64,000 nt of DNA, taken from assembly GCF_900142575.1 (NCBI RefSeq), contig NZ_FRBI01000012.1, positions 62,001 through 126,000 of the forward strand. Direction: 5' to 3'. Positions 25,729 to 34,528 of the stretch are shown here, in pieces. Origin of the DNA: Actinacidiphila paucisporea (GTDB taxonomy: Bacteria; Actinomycetota; Actinomycetes; Streptomycetales; Streptomycetaceae). Below the pieces are notes generated by a model that was given only the letters and a program-made list of their open reading frames with translations, was not told where the DNA came from and did no database searches. The translations under genes and the position numbers were made by a program. Position 1 is the first letter of the stretch. Every line of letters starts with the position of its first letter.

Positions 25729-26376
25729 ATGCCCCACAGCCATTCCCCTGCTCCACGCGGCCAGGTCCGCCTCGCACGTGGCGCATCTCCGTGGCTCCTG
25801 CCGACCGTGGCCACCGCCGCGGTCTCCCTCGCCAAGGCGCGGCGCTCCGGCCGCTGGGCAACCGTGGCCGTCCCCGCCACGGTGCTCGCGGCCGGGATGC
25901 TGTGGTTCTTCCGCGACCCAGAGCGGGAGATCGCCGACGGCCGGGTGATCAGCCCGGCCGACGGCGTGGTCCAGAGCGTCATGCCGTGGAAGGACGGGCG
26001 CACCCGCGTCGCGATCTTCATGAGCCCGTTGAACGTGCACGTCAACCGGGCGCCGCTCACCGGCACGGTCACCTCCGTCGAGCACATTCCCGGCGGATAC
26101 GTACCGGCGTTCAACAAGGAGAGCGAGAACAACGAGCGGGTGGTCTGGCACTTCGACACCGAGGCCGGTGACATCGAGATGGTGCAGATCGCCGGGGCGG
26201 TCGCGCGGCGCATCGTGCCGTACGTGCCGCGCGGCTGCAAGGTCGAGCGGGGCGAGCGGATCGGGCTGATCCGCTTCGGCTCCCGGGTCGACGTCTACCT
26301 CCCGGCCGGGATCGAAGCGGGTGTCGAGGTCGGGCAGACCACCACGGCTGGGGTGACACGCCTTGACCGTGACTGA
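25729..26376 (+). CDS. psd: Phosphatidylserine decarboxylase proenzyme (short, actinobacterial type)
   Basis: 215 residues. It self-cleaves at Gly184-Ser185 in GLIRFGSRVD to make the pyruvoyl group that decarboxylates phosphatidylserine to phosphatidylethanolamine. There is one N-terminal membrane stretch (TVAVPATVLAAGMLWFF), followed by ISPADGVVQS and FMSPLNVHVNRAP. The ATG at 25729 has GAAGG upstream; the frame is open earlier to 25591 without support. The 181-bp gap after the acyl-CoA dehydrogenase suggests its own transcription start. The 3' end overlaps pssA. Confidence 0.92.
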   Translation: MPHSHSPAPRGQVRLARGASPWLLPTVATAAVSLAKARRSGRWATVAVPATVLAAGMLWFFRDPEREIADGRVISPADGVVQSVMPWKDGRTRVAIFMSPLNVHVNRAPLTGTVTSVEHIPGGYVPAFNKESENNERVVWHFDTEAGDIEMVQIAGAVARRIVPYVPRGCKVERGERIGLIRFGSRVDVYLPAGIEAGVEVGQTTTAGVTRLDRD

Positions 26377-27214
26377 TCACGACACGACGCAGTCCACGTG
26401 GGTCTCCGAGCTGCAGGACGAGGTCGACGACCTCCCCCTGTCGACCCGGCTGTCCATCGCCGACGCGCTCACCCTCGGCAATGCGATCTGCGGCTTCATG
26501 GCGGTGTACTTCACCACCACGGGCGTGCTGGTGCCGCACCTGATGGGTACGAGCGACGGCGGCATGTCCAAGCACAGTGCCGCCACGGCGGTCACGCTCA
26601 TGCTGCTCGCCTCGGTCTTCGACCTCTTCGACGGGCTCGTCGCGCGCAAGCTGCGCAGCTCGGCCATGGGGGCCGAGCTGGACAACCTCTCCGACCTGAT
26701 CAGCTTCGGGCTCGCCCCGGCGTATTTCGTGGTCGTCTGGGGCCTGGTCGCCGACGACGCCTACGGCAAGGTGTCCGCGGTCGCCGCGGTGCTCGTGGTG
26801 CTCGCGGTGGTGCTACGGCTGGCCCGCTTCTCCTGCACGACGCTGCGGGACGGCGTCTTCCAGGGCATGCCCAGCCCCTTCGGGGCGATGACCGTGGTGT
26901 CCGTGGTGCTCCTCGAACTCCCCTTCGTGCCGACCATCGCGGCGATCGTGGGCGTGGCCTGGCTGATGGTGAGCCGGGTCGAGTACCCCAAGCCGCGCGG
27001 GCGGCTGGCCGTCGTCACGCTGGCCTGGATCCTGGTCAGCATGGGCTGCCTCACCGCCTGGACGCTGGACGCCCCCGGCGGCCACCAGCTCCTCCAGACC
27101 GGTGCGGCGCTCCAGTGCCTGGCCGCGGCGGTCATTCCCTGCTTCGCGACGACGCGGCGGGTGAACACGATGCGGGCCAATCGCCGCGAGGCGCGGGCCG
27201 AGGCCATTCGCTAG
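26363..27214 (+). CDS. pssA: CDP-diacylglycerol-serine O-phosphatidyltransferase
   Basis: 283 residues, six to eight membrane helices. The CDP-alcohol phosphotransferase motif has Asp87, Asp90-Gly91, Ala94-Arg95, Gly103, Asp107 and Asp111. The Arg-to-Gly spacing is 7, one shorter than the common 8. It makes phosphatidylserine for Psd. The start is TTG at 26363 behind GGGGTGACACGCC, or GTG two codons later. It overlaps psd by 14 nt, so the PE branch is coupled. Confidence 0.92.
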   Translation: MTVTDHDTTQSTWVSELQDEVDDLPLSTRLSIADALTLGNAICGFMAVYFTTTGVLVPHLMGTSDGGMSKHSAATAVTLMLLASVFDLFDGLVARKLRSSAMGAELDNLSDLISFGLAPAYFVVVWGLVADDAYGKVSAVAAVLVVLAVVLRLARFSCTTLRDGVFQGMPSPFGAMTVVSVVLLELPFVPTIAAIVGVAWLMVSRVEYPKPRGRLAVVTLAWILVSMGCLTAWTLDAPGGHQLLQTGAALQCLAAAVIPCFATTRRVNTMRANRREARAEAIR

Positions 27215-27223
27215 TCCCGCGTG

Positions 27224-27240
27224 CCCGGGGTTCCCCCGGG
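27224..27240 (+). terminator. Hairpin terminator after pssA
   Basis: CCCGGGG, TTC loop, CCCCGGG: a perfect 7-bp stem 9 nt after the pssA stop, with no U-tract. Confidence 0.55.
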
Positions 27241-27370
27241 ACCCTCTGCCTGGCACCCTCCGCCGCTTCCCGCGGCCGGGGGGTGCTTTGCGTGGGGCTC
27301 GCCGATCCCCTGCGGGGGGCGGGGGCGGTGGCGACGTCCGCCCGTCGACGGCCGGGCGCGCCGTTCCCGG

Positions 27371-27540
27371 CGCCCCTGGGGGCTCGGCTGCCGCCGAGGC
27401 CCAGCCACCCGGCCCGGGGCAGGGGACGGCAGGGACAGCCCCCACGGGGCAGTGGCGACCTGCGGCACGCGACGGCTGGGCGGGCAGTTCTCCCCCAGCG
27501 CTTCGCCTGGGGGTACCCCCACGCGCCCCTGGGGGCTCGG
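27371..27540. repeat. Dispersed intergenic element, copies 2 and 3, in the 343-bp pssA-glycerate kinase spacer
   Basis: GCCCCTGGGGGCTCGG occurs twice, at 27372-27387 and 27525-27540. The second is preceded by CCCCCAGCGCTTCGCCTGGGGG (27492-27513), a hairpin matching the element at 521-565. The spacer 27215-27557 between two convergent genes contains only this material and the pssA terminator. Confidence 0.6.
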
Positions 27541-27557
27541 GCCCCGCCCCCCGGGGG

Positions 27558-28694
27558 CTAGGTCAGGAAGTCGTGGGCCAGGTTGGCGGAGAGGTGTTCC
27601 AGGAGGGGGCCGGCTTGGGACATGGAGCGGGTGGGGTCGGGCTCCAGGTCGGAGAGGGCGTAGGCGCGGCGGATGCCGGCGGTGCCGAGGGCGGCCGGGG
27701 GGAGGGTGAGGCGGCCGCAGACGGCCACGACGTCGATACCGCGGGCGCGGGCCGCGCGGGCGACGCCGGCGGGGGCCTTGCCGTGGAGGGTCTGCTCGTC
27801 GAGGGAGCCCTCGCCGGTGATGACGAGCGTGGCGCCGTCGAGGGCCGCCTCGAAGCCGAGGACGTCGAGCAGCACCTCGATGCCGGGCCGGAAGGCCGCG
27901 CGCAGGCCGACCAGGGCGCCGAAGCCGATACCGCCGGCGGCACCGGCGCCGGGCGCCTCGGCCTCCGCGGCGGCGTCGAGCACCTCGGCGTAGCGGGCGA
28001 GGGCCGCGTCCAGGACGGCGACGTCGGAGGGGGAGGCGCCCTTCTGCGGGCCGTAGACGGCCGCCGCGCCCTTCGGTCCGAGCAGCGGGTTGTCGACGTC
28101 GCCGGCGAGCACCACGTCGGTGGCGGCCAGCCGCGGGTCGAGCCCGCCGAGGTCGGCGGTGGCCAGGCCGGCGAGCGCGGCGCCGCCGGGTGCGACCGGC
28201 GCGCCGGCGGCGTCGAGCAGCCGGGCGCCCAGCGCGCTGAGCATGCCGGCGCCGCCGTCGGTGGTGGCGCTGCCGCCGACGCCGAGCACGATCGTGCGGG
28301 CCCCGGCGTCGAGCGCGGCCCGCAGCAGCTCGCCGGTGCCGTACGTGGTGGCCGTGAGCGGTGCGAAGACGCCGGGCGGCAGGTGCCGCAGCCCGGAGGC
28401 CTCGGCCATCTCGACCACGGCGGTGCCGTCGCGCAGCGCGTACGCCGCCTCGACGGGCTCCCCGAGCGGCCCGGTGACGCGTACCGTCCGCCGGTCGAAA
28501 CCGGCGGCGACCGCCGCGTCGACCGTACCGTCGCCGCCGTCGGCGACCGGCAGCGCGGCCACGTCGAGGCCGGGTACGACGGAGCGCAGGCCGGCCGTGA
28601 CGTGCTCGGCCACCTGCACCGCGGTCAGCGAACCCTTGAACTTGTCGGCGGCGATCAGCACACGCCCGGTCGAACTTCCTGTGGTGTCGGACAC
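27558..28694 (-). CDS. Glycerate kinase (GlxK/GarK family)
   Basis: 378 residues. Signatures are IAADKFKGSL at the N-terminus, PVADGGDGTV, GVGGSATTDGGAGMLSALG, GAAGGIGFG and ITGEGSLDEQT, all typical of the glycerate 2-kinase family. It phosphorylates D-glycerate and so links glyoxylate or glycerate to glycolysis. The frame opens earlier; GTG at 28694 is chosen because GGAG lies 9 nt upstream, while the ATG five codons before it has no ribosome site. Its neighbourhood to the ethylmalonyl-CoA genes, which release glyoxylate, is suggestive only. Confidence 0.88.
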   Translation of the reverse strand: MSDTTGSSTGRVLIAADKFKGSLTAVQVAEHVTAGLRSVVPGLDVAALPVADGGDGTVDAAVAAGFDRRTVRVTGPLGEPVEAAYALRDGTAVVEMAEASGLRHLPPGVFAPLTATTYGTGELLRAALDAGARTIVLGVGGSATTDGGAGMLSALGARLLDAAGAPVAPGGAALAGLATADLGGLDPRLAATDVVLAGDVDNPLLGPKGAAAVYGPQKGASPSDVAVLDAALARYAEVLDAAAEAEAPGAGAAGGIGFGALVGLRAAFRPGIEVLLDVLGFEAALDGATLVITGEGSLDEQTLHGKAPAGVARAARARGIDVVAVCGRLTLPPAALGTAGIRRAYALSDLEPDPTRSMSQAGPLLEHLSANLAHDFLT

Positions 28695-28819
28695 CCTGGT
28701 CTTCTCCATCCGGTACGGAACGTCGCGCCGTTCGGACCCTATCCCGGCCCGGCCGCCGTGCCCATCGGCGACGCCGCCGGTGCCGGGGCGAACACGGTCC
28801 GCAGGCGCGCCCGGCACCG

Positions 28820-28825
28820 TAAATT
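28820..28825 (+). promoter_or_regulatory. -10 element for a leaderless Nudix transcript
   Basis: TAAATT ends 6 nt before the Nudix ATG and no Shine-Dalgarno is present. The geometry is the same as at the TetR gene. Confidence 0.4.
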
Positions 28826-28831
28826 GGCGTT

Positions 28832-29335
28832 ATGACCATGGACTTCGCGACCTACATCGCCGGCCTGCCCAAGATCCTCGCCGGCGCCAGCATGCTGTGC
28901 CGTTCGGCGGACGGGCGGATTCTGATCGTGGAGCCGAACTACCGCGACGACGGGACGTGGACGCTGCCCGGCGGCACGATCGAGTCGGACCGCGAGGAGA
29001 CACCGCGGGAGGGTGCGCGGCGGGAGACCCTGGAGGAGATCGGGCTCGACGTGGTGCCGGGCGCGCTGCTGGTGGTCGACTGGTCCTCGGGGCCGGGGCG
29101 GCCGCCGTCCGTGAGCTTCCTCTTCGACGGCGGGGTGCTGTCGCAGGAGCAGCTGGCCGCGATCCGGTTGCAGGAGGAGGAGCTGGACTCGTGGCGGCTG
29201 GCCGCTCCCGCGGAGCTGGACCGCTTCTTCTCGCCCGGCCAGGTCGGCAGGCTGCGGGCCGCCCTGGCGGCGCTGGCCGCGGGCGCCGGGGCCGCCGAGC
29301 TGGTCAACGGCCGCCCGGCGGTCGCGGAGGGGTGA
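28832..29335 (+). CDS. Nudix hydrolase
   Basis: 167 residues. The right half of the Nudix box, RRETLEEIGL, is perfect and binds Mg through its Glu pair. The left half (GGTIESDREE) is about two residues longer than the canonical G-x5-E. Substrates are nucleoside diphosphates linked to another moiety; which one cannot be read. The tail LAALAAGAGAAELVNGRPAV is low complexity. ATG at 28832 was chosen for the -10 spacing; ATG at 28838 is possible. Confidence 0.85.
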   Translation: MTMDFATYIAGLPKILAGASMLCRSADGRILIVEPNYRDDGTWTLPGGTIESDREETPREGARRETLEEIGLDVVPGALLVVDWSSGPGRPPSVSFLFDGGVLSQEQLAAIRLQEEELDSWRLAAPAELDRFFSPGQVGRLRAALAALAAGAGAAELVNGRPAVAEG

Positions 29336-29336
29336 T

Positions 29337-29807
29337 TCAGGGCTTGGGGATGTCGAAGTAGTACGTCAGGCCGCCGGCCAGCCGGATGTCGCCCTTGACC
29401 TTGAGCTTGCGGGTGAAGAAGAGCGTGGGGCCGGACGCGTTGCCGGAGACGAGGCGGAGGAATTCGGGGGCGGCCATGGTGAGGCTGAGCTGCGGCTCGC
29501 GGTCGGTGCGCTCGGGGGTCACCGTGCAGGTGCCGCCGCCGATGTGGGTCTCGTAGACGTCGTCCTCGCCGCCGTCGCCGGCGGTGATGCGCCAGCGGAT
29601 CAGTGCGTCCTTGCCGGCGGCGGCGTCGGGCTTGAAGAGGGTGTGCATCCGGCCGAAGACCTCGTCGAGCACCCGGCGGCGCTGCTCGCCGCTCATCAGC
29701 TCGGTGATCTGCCGATTGGGCGTGCCCCTGACGATCCGGGCGAATTCAACGGGCTCGACCGAGCCGAAGTCCAGGGTCTCCAGGTCGAGATCGTCCAGTG
29801 CGGGCAT
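29337..29807 (-). CDS. SCP2 sterol-binding domain protein
   Basis: 156 residues. An N-terminal helical segment (EPVEFARIVRGTPNRQI) leads into an SCP2-like alpha/beta sheet. That part includes IRWRITAGDGG, LSLTMAAPEFLRLVSGNASGPTLFFTRKLKVKGD and a final LAGGLTYYFDI. The domain binds lipids in a tunnel and has no known catalysis here. AAGGA precedes the ATG. It converges on the Nudix gene with a single base between stop codons. Confidence 0.82.
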   Translation of the reverse strand: MPALDDLDLETLDFGSVEPVEFARIVRGTPNRQITELMSGEQRRRVLDEVFGRMHTLFKPDAAAGKDALIRWRITAGDGGEDDVYETHIGGGTCTVTPERTDREPQLSLTMAAPEFLRLVSGNASGPTLFFTRKLKVKGDIRLAGGLTYYFDIPKP

Positions 29808-29935
29808 CGGCCACCGTCCTTACTCCAGCGTAAACTTACCGGCGAGTAAGCCTAGTTTCCGTACGCCTCGGTGACAACCCGCACCCGGCGGAGGTGACCG
29901 ATCCCGTGGAAGATCCACGAATGGTGCGGAAAGCT

Positions 29936-29965
29936 GCGACACAGAGCAACCTTTACCCCTATGCT
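29936..29965 (+). promoter_or_regulatory. Possible promoter of the small duplicated protein
   Basis: GCGACA (29936-29941), an 18-nt spacer and TATGCT (29960-29965) in the 326-bp divergent interval 29808-30133. It implies a leader of about 160 nt. The interval is less GC-rich than its surroundings and holds no other gene I can support. Confidence 0.35.
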
Positions 29966-30133
29966 TCCGGTTCGGCATCCGTAACTGCCTGCGGAAACGG
30001 GTGCCTTGCGGCCTGAGCCGCACTCTCTTCGGCATGCCCCCCACCCCACTGCGGCCCGCGACGGCCGCATGTCGTGTTTGCCGGGCTGCCCGTTCCCACC
30101 GCTCCCGTTCCACCATCGAAAGGCACGTGTCCC

Positions 30134-30442
30134 ATGTCCCAGCCCCAGACCCTCGGCAACGGCCAGAACACCTCGTGGGAGAAGTTCTGGTACGTCCTCG
30201 GCTGCATCTACTTCGGCGCCGCCTACCTCTCCAAGGTCCCGGGCAAGAAGGCGCTCAGCGAGTACGGCCTGGTCGAGATGACCGGCGCCGAGAAGTTCTG
30301 GTACGTCGTGCAGTGCATCTTCTTCGGTGCCGGCTACTTCAACAAGATCATCGTGAAGAAGGCGCTGTCCGAGGTGCGCTTCGCCGCCCCGCAGGGCTAC
30401 GCGGCGCCGGCCGGCGCCCAGTCGTCGCCGTACGCGCCCTGA
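30134..30442 (+). CDS. Small conserved protein with an internal 37-residue duplication
   Basis: 102 residues, function unknown. Residues 16-43 and 53-80 align at 18 of 28 positions with an offset of exactly 37. Each starts EKFWYV, continues with a Cys and a hydrophobic FGA-x-Y stretch, and ends KKALSE. The middle of each unit is hydrophobic enough for a membrane-dipping helix with a basic end, so a two-helix hairpin is likely. The C-terminus is Ala/Pro-rich. AAAGG lies 12 nt before the ATG. I recognise no named domain. Confidence 0.75.
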   Translation: MSQPQTLGNGQNTSWEKFWYVLGCIYFGAAYLSKVPGKKALSEYGLVEMTGAEKFWYVVQCIFFGAGYFNKIIVKKALSEVRFAAPQGYAAPAGAQSSPYAP

Positions 30443-30495
30443 CCGCAGCCGCCACCCGGTCCTGCGCTGCTCCGACCTGAGCCGCCGCCGGTCCT

Positions 30496-30521
30496 GCGCC
30501 GCCTCCCGCCAGGGGCGGCGC
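30496..30521. terminator. Bidirectional hairpin between convergent genes
   Basis: GCGCCGCC and GGCGGCGC form 8 perfect pairs, extended by a wobble and one C-G pair, with a CCGCCA loop. It lies 54 nt after the small protein and 15 nt after the oppositely oriented oxidoreductase stop. Confidence 0.55.
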
Positions 30522-30535
30522 GCGCGGCAGCGGTG

Positions 30536-31966
30536 TCAGCGCCTGGCCGTGGCGCGCAGGTGCCGCAGGACGGCACGGGCTGCGTTGTGGCCGCTCATGC
30601 CGTGCACCCCGGGACCGGGCGGGGTCGCCGAGGAGCACAGGAAGACCCCGGGCCGCCGGGTCGCGTAGGGCACCGCGGCGAGCCGCGGGCGCAGCACCGC
30701 CTGGAGGCCCGCGAAGGCGCCGCAGGCCACGTCGCCGCCCACGTAGTTGGCGTTGCGCGCGGCGAGCCCGGCGGGCCCGGTGGTCGCGCGGGCCAGCACC
30801 AGGTCGCGGAATCCCGGCGCGAAGCGCTCGATCTGCCGCTCGACGGCGTCGGTGGCGTCGCCGTGCCAGTCGTGCGGGACGTGGCCGTAGGCCCAGAAGA
30901 CGTGCTTGCCCTCCGGCGCCCTGGCCGGGTCCACCACGCTGGGCTGCGAGGTGATCAGGAACGGGGTGTGCGGCGGCCGCCCGGTGACCGCCCGGTTCAG
31001 GGCGTCGCCGATCTCGGTGTACGTCGGCCCGATGTGCACGGTGCCGGCCCGCCGCGCCGCCTCCGCCGTCCACGGCACGGGGCCGTCGAGGGCGTAGTCG
31101 ATCTTGAAGACCGAGGGGCCGTAGCGGTAGCCGCGGTAGGCGTCGCCCAGCGCGGCGATCCTGGCCAGCGCGGTCGGCGAGGTGTCGAAGACATAGGCGC
31201 GGGCCGGCGGCAGCTCGTCCAGCTTGCGCACGGTCACGCCGGTGCGGATCTCGCCGCCCAGTTCGGTCAGATAGCCGGCCAGCGCGTCGGAGATCGACTG
31301 CGAGCCGCCGCGGGCCACCGGCCAGCCCCGCTCGTGGGCGGCGAGCGCGAACATCATTGCCATCGCGCCGGTGAAGGGCTGGCCCAGCCGCGAGATCGCG
31401 TGGCCGGCGAGCCCGGCGAGCATCCCCCTGGCCTTGGCGTCCCGGAAGCGCAGCGCCAGCAGCGCGGCCGGCGGGGTCCCGGTCAGCCCGAAGCGCAGGA
31501 AGCGGTAGGGGTCGCGGGGTATGCCGGCCCACGGCGGGCGGAAGAAGTCGGCGGCGATGGCGTCCCAGTGGCCGGTGTAGGGCGCCATCAGCTTGCGGTA
31601 CGTGCCCGCGTCGCGCGGCCCGAGGGACGCGGCGGTCTCGCCGACCGTACGGCCGAGCACCGCGGCGGTGCCGTCGGGGAAGGGGTGCGCCATCGGCACC
31701 TCCGGCTGCAGCCACTCCAGGCCGTGCCGGGCCAGCGGCAGTGCCTTGAAGGCGGGCGAGCCGATGCCGAAGGGGTGCACGGCGGAGCACGGGTCGTGCC
31801 GGAAGCCCGGCAGCGTCAGCTCCTCGGTGCGCGCACCGCCACCGACGGTGTCGGCGGCCTCGTAGACCTGCACGCTCAGGCCCGCGCGGGCCAGTTCGAC
31901 CGCGGCGGTCAGCCCGTTGGGTCCCGCTCCGACGACGACCGCGTCGGCGACGACGGCCCGCCTCAC
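30536..31966 (-). CDS. FAD-dependent oxidoreductase, phytoene desaturase-like
   Basis: 476 residues. The N-terminal dinucleotide fold [20 protein letters not shown] and the [14 protein letters not shown] block place it in the amine oxidase/CrtI superfamily. The C-terminal FAD motif is [21 protein letters not shown]. Substrate unknown; carotenoid genes are absent here. GTG at 31966 starts just before the FAD motif. The frame extends to 32050, but that part is unrelated Arg/Pro-rich sequence. Last gene of the leftward pyrimidine operon, 115 nt after the LLM gene, so membership is likely but not proven. Confidence 0.82.
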   Translation of the reverse strand: MRRAVVADAVVVGAGPNGLTAAVELARAGLSVQVYEAADTVGGGARTEELTLPGFRHDPCSAVHPFGIGSPAFKALPLARHGLEWLQPEVPMAHPFPDGTAAVLGRTVGETAASLGPRDAGTYRKLMAPYTGHWDAIAADFFRPPWAGIPRDPYRFLRFGLTGTPPAALLALRFRDAKARGMLAGLAGHAISRLGQPFTGAMAMMFALAAHERGWPVARGGSQSISDALAGYLTELGGEIRTGVTVRKLDELPPARAYVFDTSPTALARIAALGDAYRGYRYGPSVFKIDYALDGPVPWTAEAARRAGTVHIGPTYTEIGDALNRAVTGRPPHTPFLITSQPSVVDPARAPEGKHVFWAYGHVPHDWHGDATDAVERQIERFAPGFRDLVLARATTGPAGLAARNANYVGGDVACGAFAGLQAVLRPRLAAVPYATRRPGVFLCSSATPPGPGVHGMSGHNAARAVLRHLRATARR

Positions 31967-32081
31967 GGCCGGGCCGCCGTCCGGCCGGCCGGGTTGTCCT
32001 GCACACCGACTCCGTTGCCCATGGCGCCATCCAACCAGACGCCGGGGCACTGTGGTTCCGCACCCCGTACGGCCGCCGCCC

Positions 32082-33095
32082 TCATGACATCGCCGGGATC
32101 ACCTGCTCGCCATAGGCGTCGATCGTCGACTCCTTGGCGTCGTGCATGTCGTAGACGGCGAAGTGGTCGACGCCCAGGTCCCGCAGTGCCTTGAGCTTGG
32201 CGACATGGGCCTGCGGCGGCCCGATCAGGCAGAAGCGGTCCACGATGTCGTCGGGCACGAAGGCGGTGTCGGGGTTGCCGCTGCGGCCGTGGTGGGCGTA
32301 GTCGTAGCCGTGCCGCTGCTTGATGTACGCGGTCAACTCGTCGGGGACCAGCGCGGAGTGCTCGCCGTAGCGGCCGACCAGGTCGGCGACGTGGTTGCCG
32401 ACCATGCCGCCGAACCAGCGGCACTGCTCGCGGGCGTGCGCCAGCGCGTCGGGCGAGTCGTCGGCGGTGACGTAGGCGGGGGCGGCGACGCAGACGGTGA
32501 CGGCCGCCGGGTCGCGGCCCGCGGCCGCCGCGGCGGCGCGCACCGCCTTGACCATCCACTCGGTGAGGTAGACGTCGGCGAGTTGCAGGATGAAGCCGTC
32601 GGCCAGCTCCCCCGCCATGGCCAGCGCCTTGGGCCCGTACGCGGCCATCCACACCGGCAGCCTGCCGTCCTCGACCCACGGCAGCCGCAGCGCGGTGCCG
32701 TCGACCGTGGCCTCCCGCCCCTCGGCGAGGTCGCGGATGGCGGTGATGGCCTCGCCGAGCCTGGCCAGCGTGTTGGGCGGGCGGCCCGCGACCCGCATCG
32801 CCGAGTCGCCGCGGCCGATGCCGCAGACCGTGCGGTTGCCGTACATCGAGTTGAGGGTGGCGAAGGTGGACGCGGTCACCTCCCAGGTGCGGGTGCCCGG
32901 GTTGGTGACCATGGTGCCGACGGTGAGCCGCTCGGTGTGGTCCAGGATGCGGCTGTGGATGACGAAGGGCTCCTGCCACAGCACGGCGGAGTCGAAGGTC
33001 CAGCCGTGGGTGAAGCCGTTGCGCTCGGCGCGCCGCATCAGCTCGACGACGTCGGACGCGGGCGGGTCGGTCTGCAGCACGAGGCCGAAGTCCAT
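32082..33095 (-). CDS. LLM-class (luciferase-like) flavin or F420-dependent oxidoreductase
   Basis: 337 residues, a single TIM barrel. Family markers: [20 protein letters not shown] at the start, [20 protein letters not shown], the [19 protein letters not shown] block and [10 protein letters not shown] near the end. It fits the hydride-transfer subfamily that is often encoded beside dihydropyrimidinases. Cofactor (F420 or FMN) cannot be fixed by eye. AAGGAG precedes the ATG, 26 nt after the dihydropyrimidinase stop. A pathway redox step is inferred from position only. Confidence 0.88.
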   Translation of the reverse strand: MDFGLVLQTDPPASDVVELMRRAERNGFTHGWTFDSAVLWQEPFVIHSRILDHTERLTVGTMVTNPGTRTWEVTASTFATLNSMYGNRTVCGIGRGDSAMRVAGRPPNTLARLGEAITAIRDLAEGREATVDGTALRLPWVEDGRLPVWMAAYGPKALAMAGELADGFILQLADVYLTEWMVKAVRAAAAAAGRDPAAVTVCVAAPAYVTADDSPDALAHAREQCRWFGGMVGNHVADLVGRYGEHSALVPDELTAYIKQRHGYDYAHHGRSGNPDTAFVPDDIVDRFCLIGPPQAHVAKLKALRDLGVDHFAVYDMHDAKESTIDAYGEQVIPAMS

Positions 33096-33121
33096 GGCCG
33101 CACTCCTTAGGTGACGGGTGG

Positions 33122-34528
33122 CTACAGGTACTGGCAGATGCCGCGCGGGGTGTACTGGCCGTGCCCGGCCCTGCCGACGAAGGTGCGCCCCTCGATGACC
33201 GGGACGCCGCGGGAGAGCACGGTCTCGACCCGGCCGGTGAGCTTGCGGCCCTCGTAGGCGGAGTAGTCGACGTTCATGTGGTGGGTGCTCGCGGAGACGG
33301 TCTGCTCCGCGTGCGGGTCGTAGACCACCACGTCGGCGTCGGCGCCCGGGGCGATGGTGCCCTTGCGCGGGTAGAGGCCGAACATCCGGGCGGGCGCGGC
33401 GCAGGCGATGTCGATCCAGCGGCGGCGGGTGATCTGCCCGTCGACCACGGCCTGGTGGAGCAGGTCCATCCGGTGCTCCACCCCCGGCATGCCGTTGGGG
33501 ATCTTCGAGAAGTCGCCCCTGCCCATCTCCTTCTGCCCCGAGAAGCAGAACGGGCAGTGGTCGGTGGACACCACCTGGAGGTCGTCGGTGCGCAGCCCCC
33601 GCCACAGCGCGGCCTGGTGCTCGCGCGGCCGCAACGGCGTGCTGCACACGTATTTGGCGCCCTCGAAGTCCGGCTCGGCCAGGTTGTCGGTGGACAGGAA
33701 CAGATACTGCGGGCAGGTCTCGCCGAAGACCGGCAGGCCCAGGTCGCGGGCGGCGGCCAGTTCGGCGACGGCCTGCTCGGCGGAGACGTGCACGACGTAG
33801 AGCGGCGAGCCGGCCACCCGGGCGAGCTGGATGGCGCGGTGGGTGGCCTCGGCCTCCAGCAGCGCGTGGCGCACCTCGCCGTGGTAGCGGGGATCGGTCC
33901 TTCCCGCGGCGAGCGCCTGCTGGACCAGGACGTCGATGGCGATGCCGTTCTCGGCGTGCATCATCACCAGGCCGCCGTTGCCCGAGGCGCGCTGCATGGC
34001 GCGCAGGATCTGCCCGTCGTCGCTGTAGAAGACCCCCGGGTAGGCCATGAACATCTTGAAGCTGGTGACACCCTCCTCGACCAGGGTGTCCATCTCGGCG
34101 AGCGTCTTGTCGTTGACGTCGGCGACGATCATGTGGAAGCCGTAGTCGACGGCGCACTGGGCGTCGGCCTTGGCGTGCCAGTCGTCGAGTCCGGCCCGCA
34201 GCGACGCGCCCACGCTCTGGATCGCGAAGTCCACGATGGTGGTGGTGCCGCCCCAGGCGGCGGCCCTGGTGCCGGTCTCGAAGGTGTCGGAGGCGGTGGT
34301 GCCGCCGAAGGGCATCTGCATGTGGGTGTGCCCGTCGACGCCGCCGGGGATGACGTACTTCCCGGTGGCGTCGATGACGGTGTCCGCAATCCAGCCGGCC
34401 GCGGTGTCGCTGTCGTGGGCGGCGAGCGCGGCGATCCTGCCGCCCTCGATCAGGACGTCGGCGTGCATCTCGTCGGCGGCGGTGACGACCAGGCCGCCGC
34501 GGACGACGGTACGGGTGCCGGTGCTCAT
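33122..34528 (-). CDS. hydA: Dihydropyrimidinase (D-hydantoinase)
   Basis: 468 residues, cyclic amidohydrolase. Zinc ligands: His pair in GGVDGHTHMQMPF, the carbamylated lysine in TSFKMFMAYPG, later histidines in MMHAENG and VVHVSAEQ, and the Asp in VVSTDHCPF. It opens 5,6-dihydrouracil or dihydrothymine to the N-carbamoyl beta-amino acid. The frame runs on into the aminotransferase region, but ATG at 34528 follows GGGAGGCG and overlaps the aminotransferase stop by 4 nt. Second enzyme of the reductive pyrimidine pathway. Confidence 0.93.
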   Translation of the reverse strand: MSTGTRTVVRGGLVVTAADEMHADVLIEGGRIAALAAHDSDTAAGWIADTVIDATGKYVIPGGVDGHTHMQMPFGGTTASDTFETGTRAAAWGGTTTIVDFAIQSVGASLRAGLDDWHAKADAQCAVDYGFHMIVADVNDKTLAEMDTLVEEGVTSFKMFMAYPGVFYSDDGQILRAMQRASGNGGLVMMHAENGIAIDVLVQQALAAGRTDPRYHGEVRHALLEAEATHRAIQLARVAGSPLYVVHVSAEQAVAELAAARDLGLPVFGETCPQYLFLSTDNLAEPDFEGAKYVCSTPLRPREHQAALWRGLRTDDLQVVSTDHCPFCFSGQKEMGRGDFSKIPNGMPGVEHRMDLLHQAVVDGQITRRRWIDIACAAPARMFGLYPRKGTIAPGADADVVVYDPHAEQTVSASTHHMNVDYSAYEGRKLTGRVETVLSRGVPVIEGRTFVGRAGHGQYTPRGICQYL

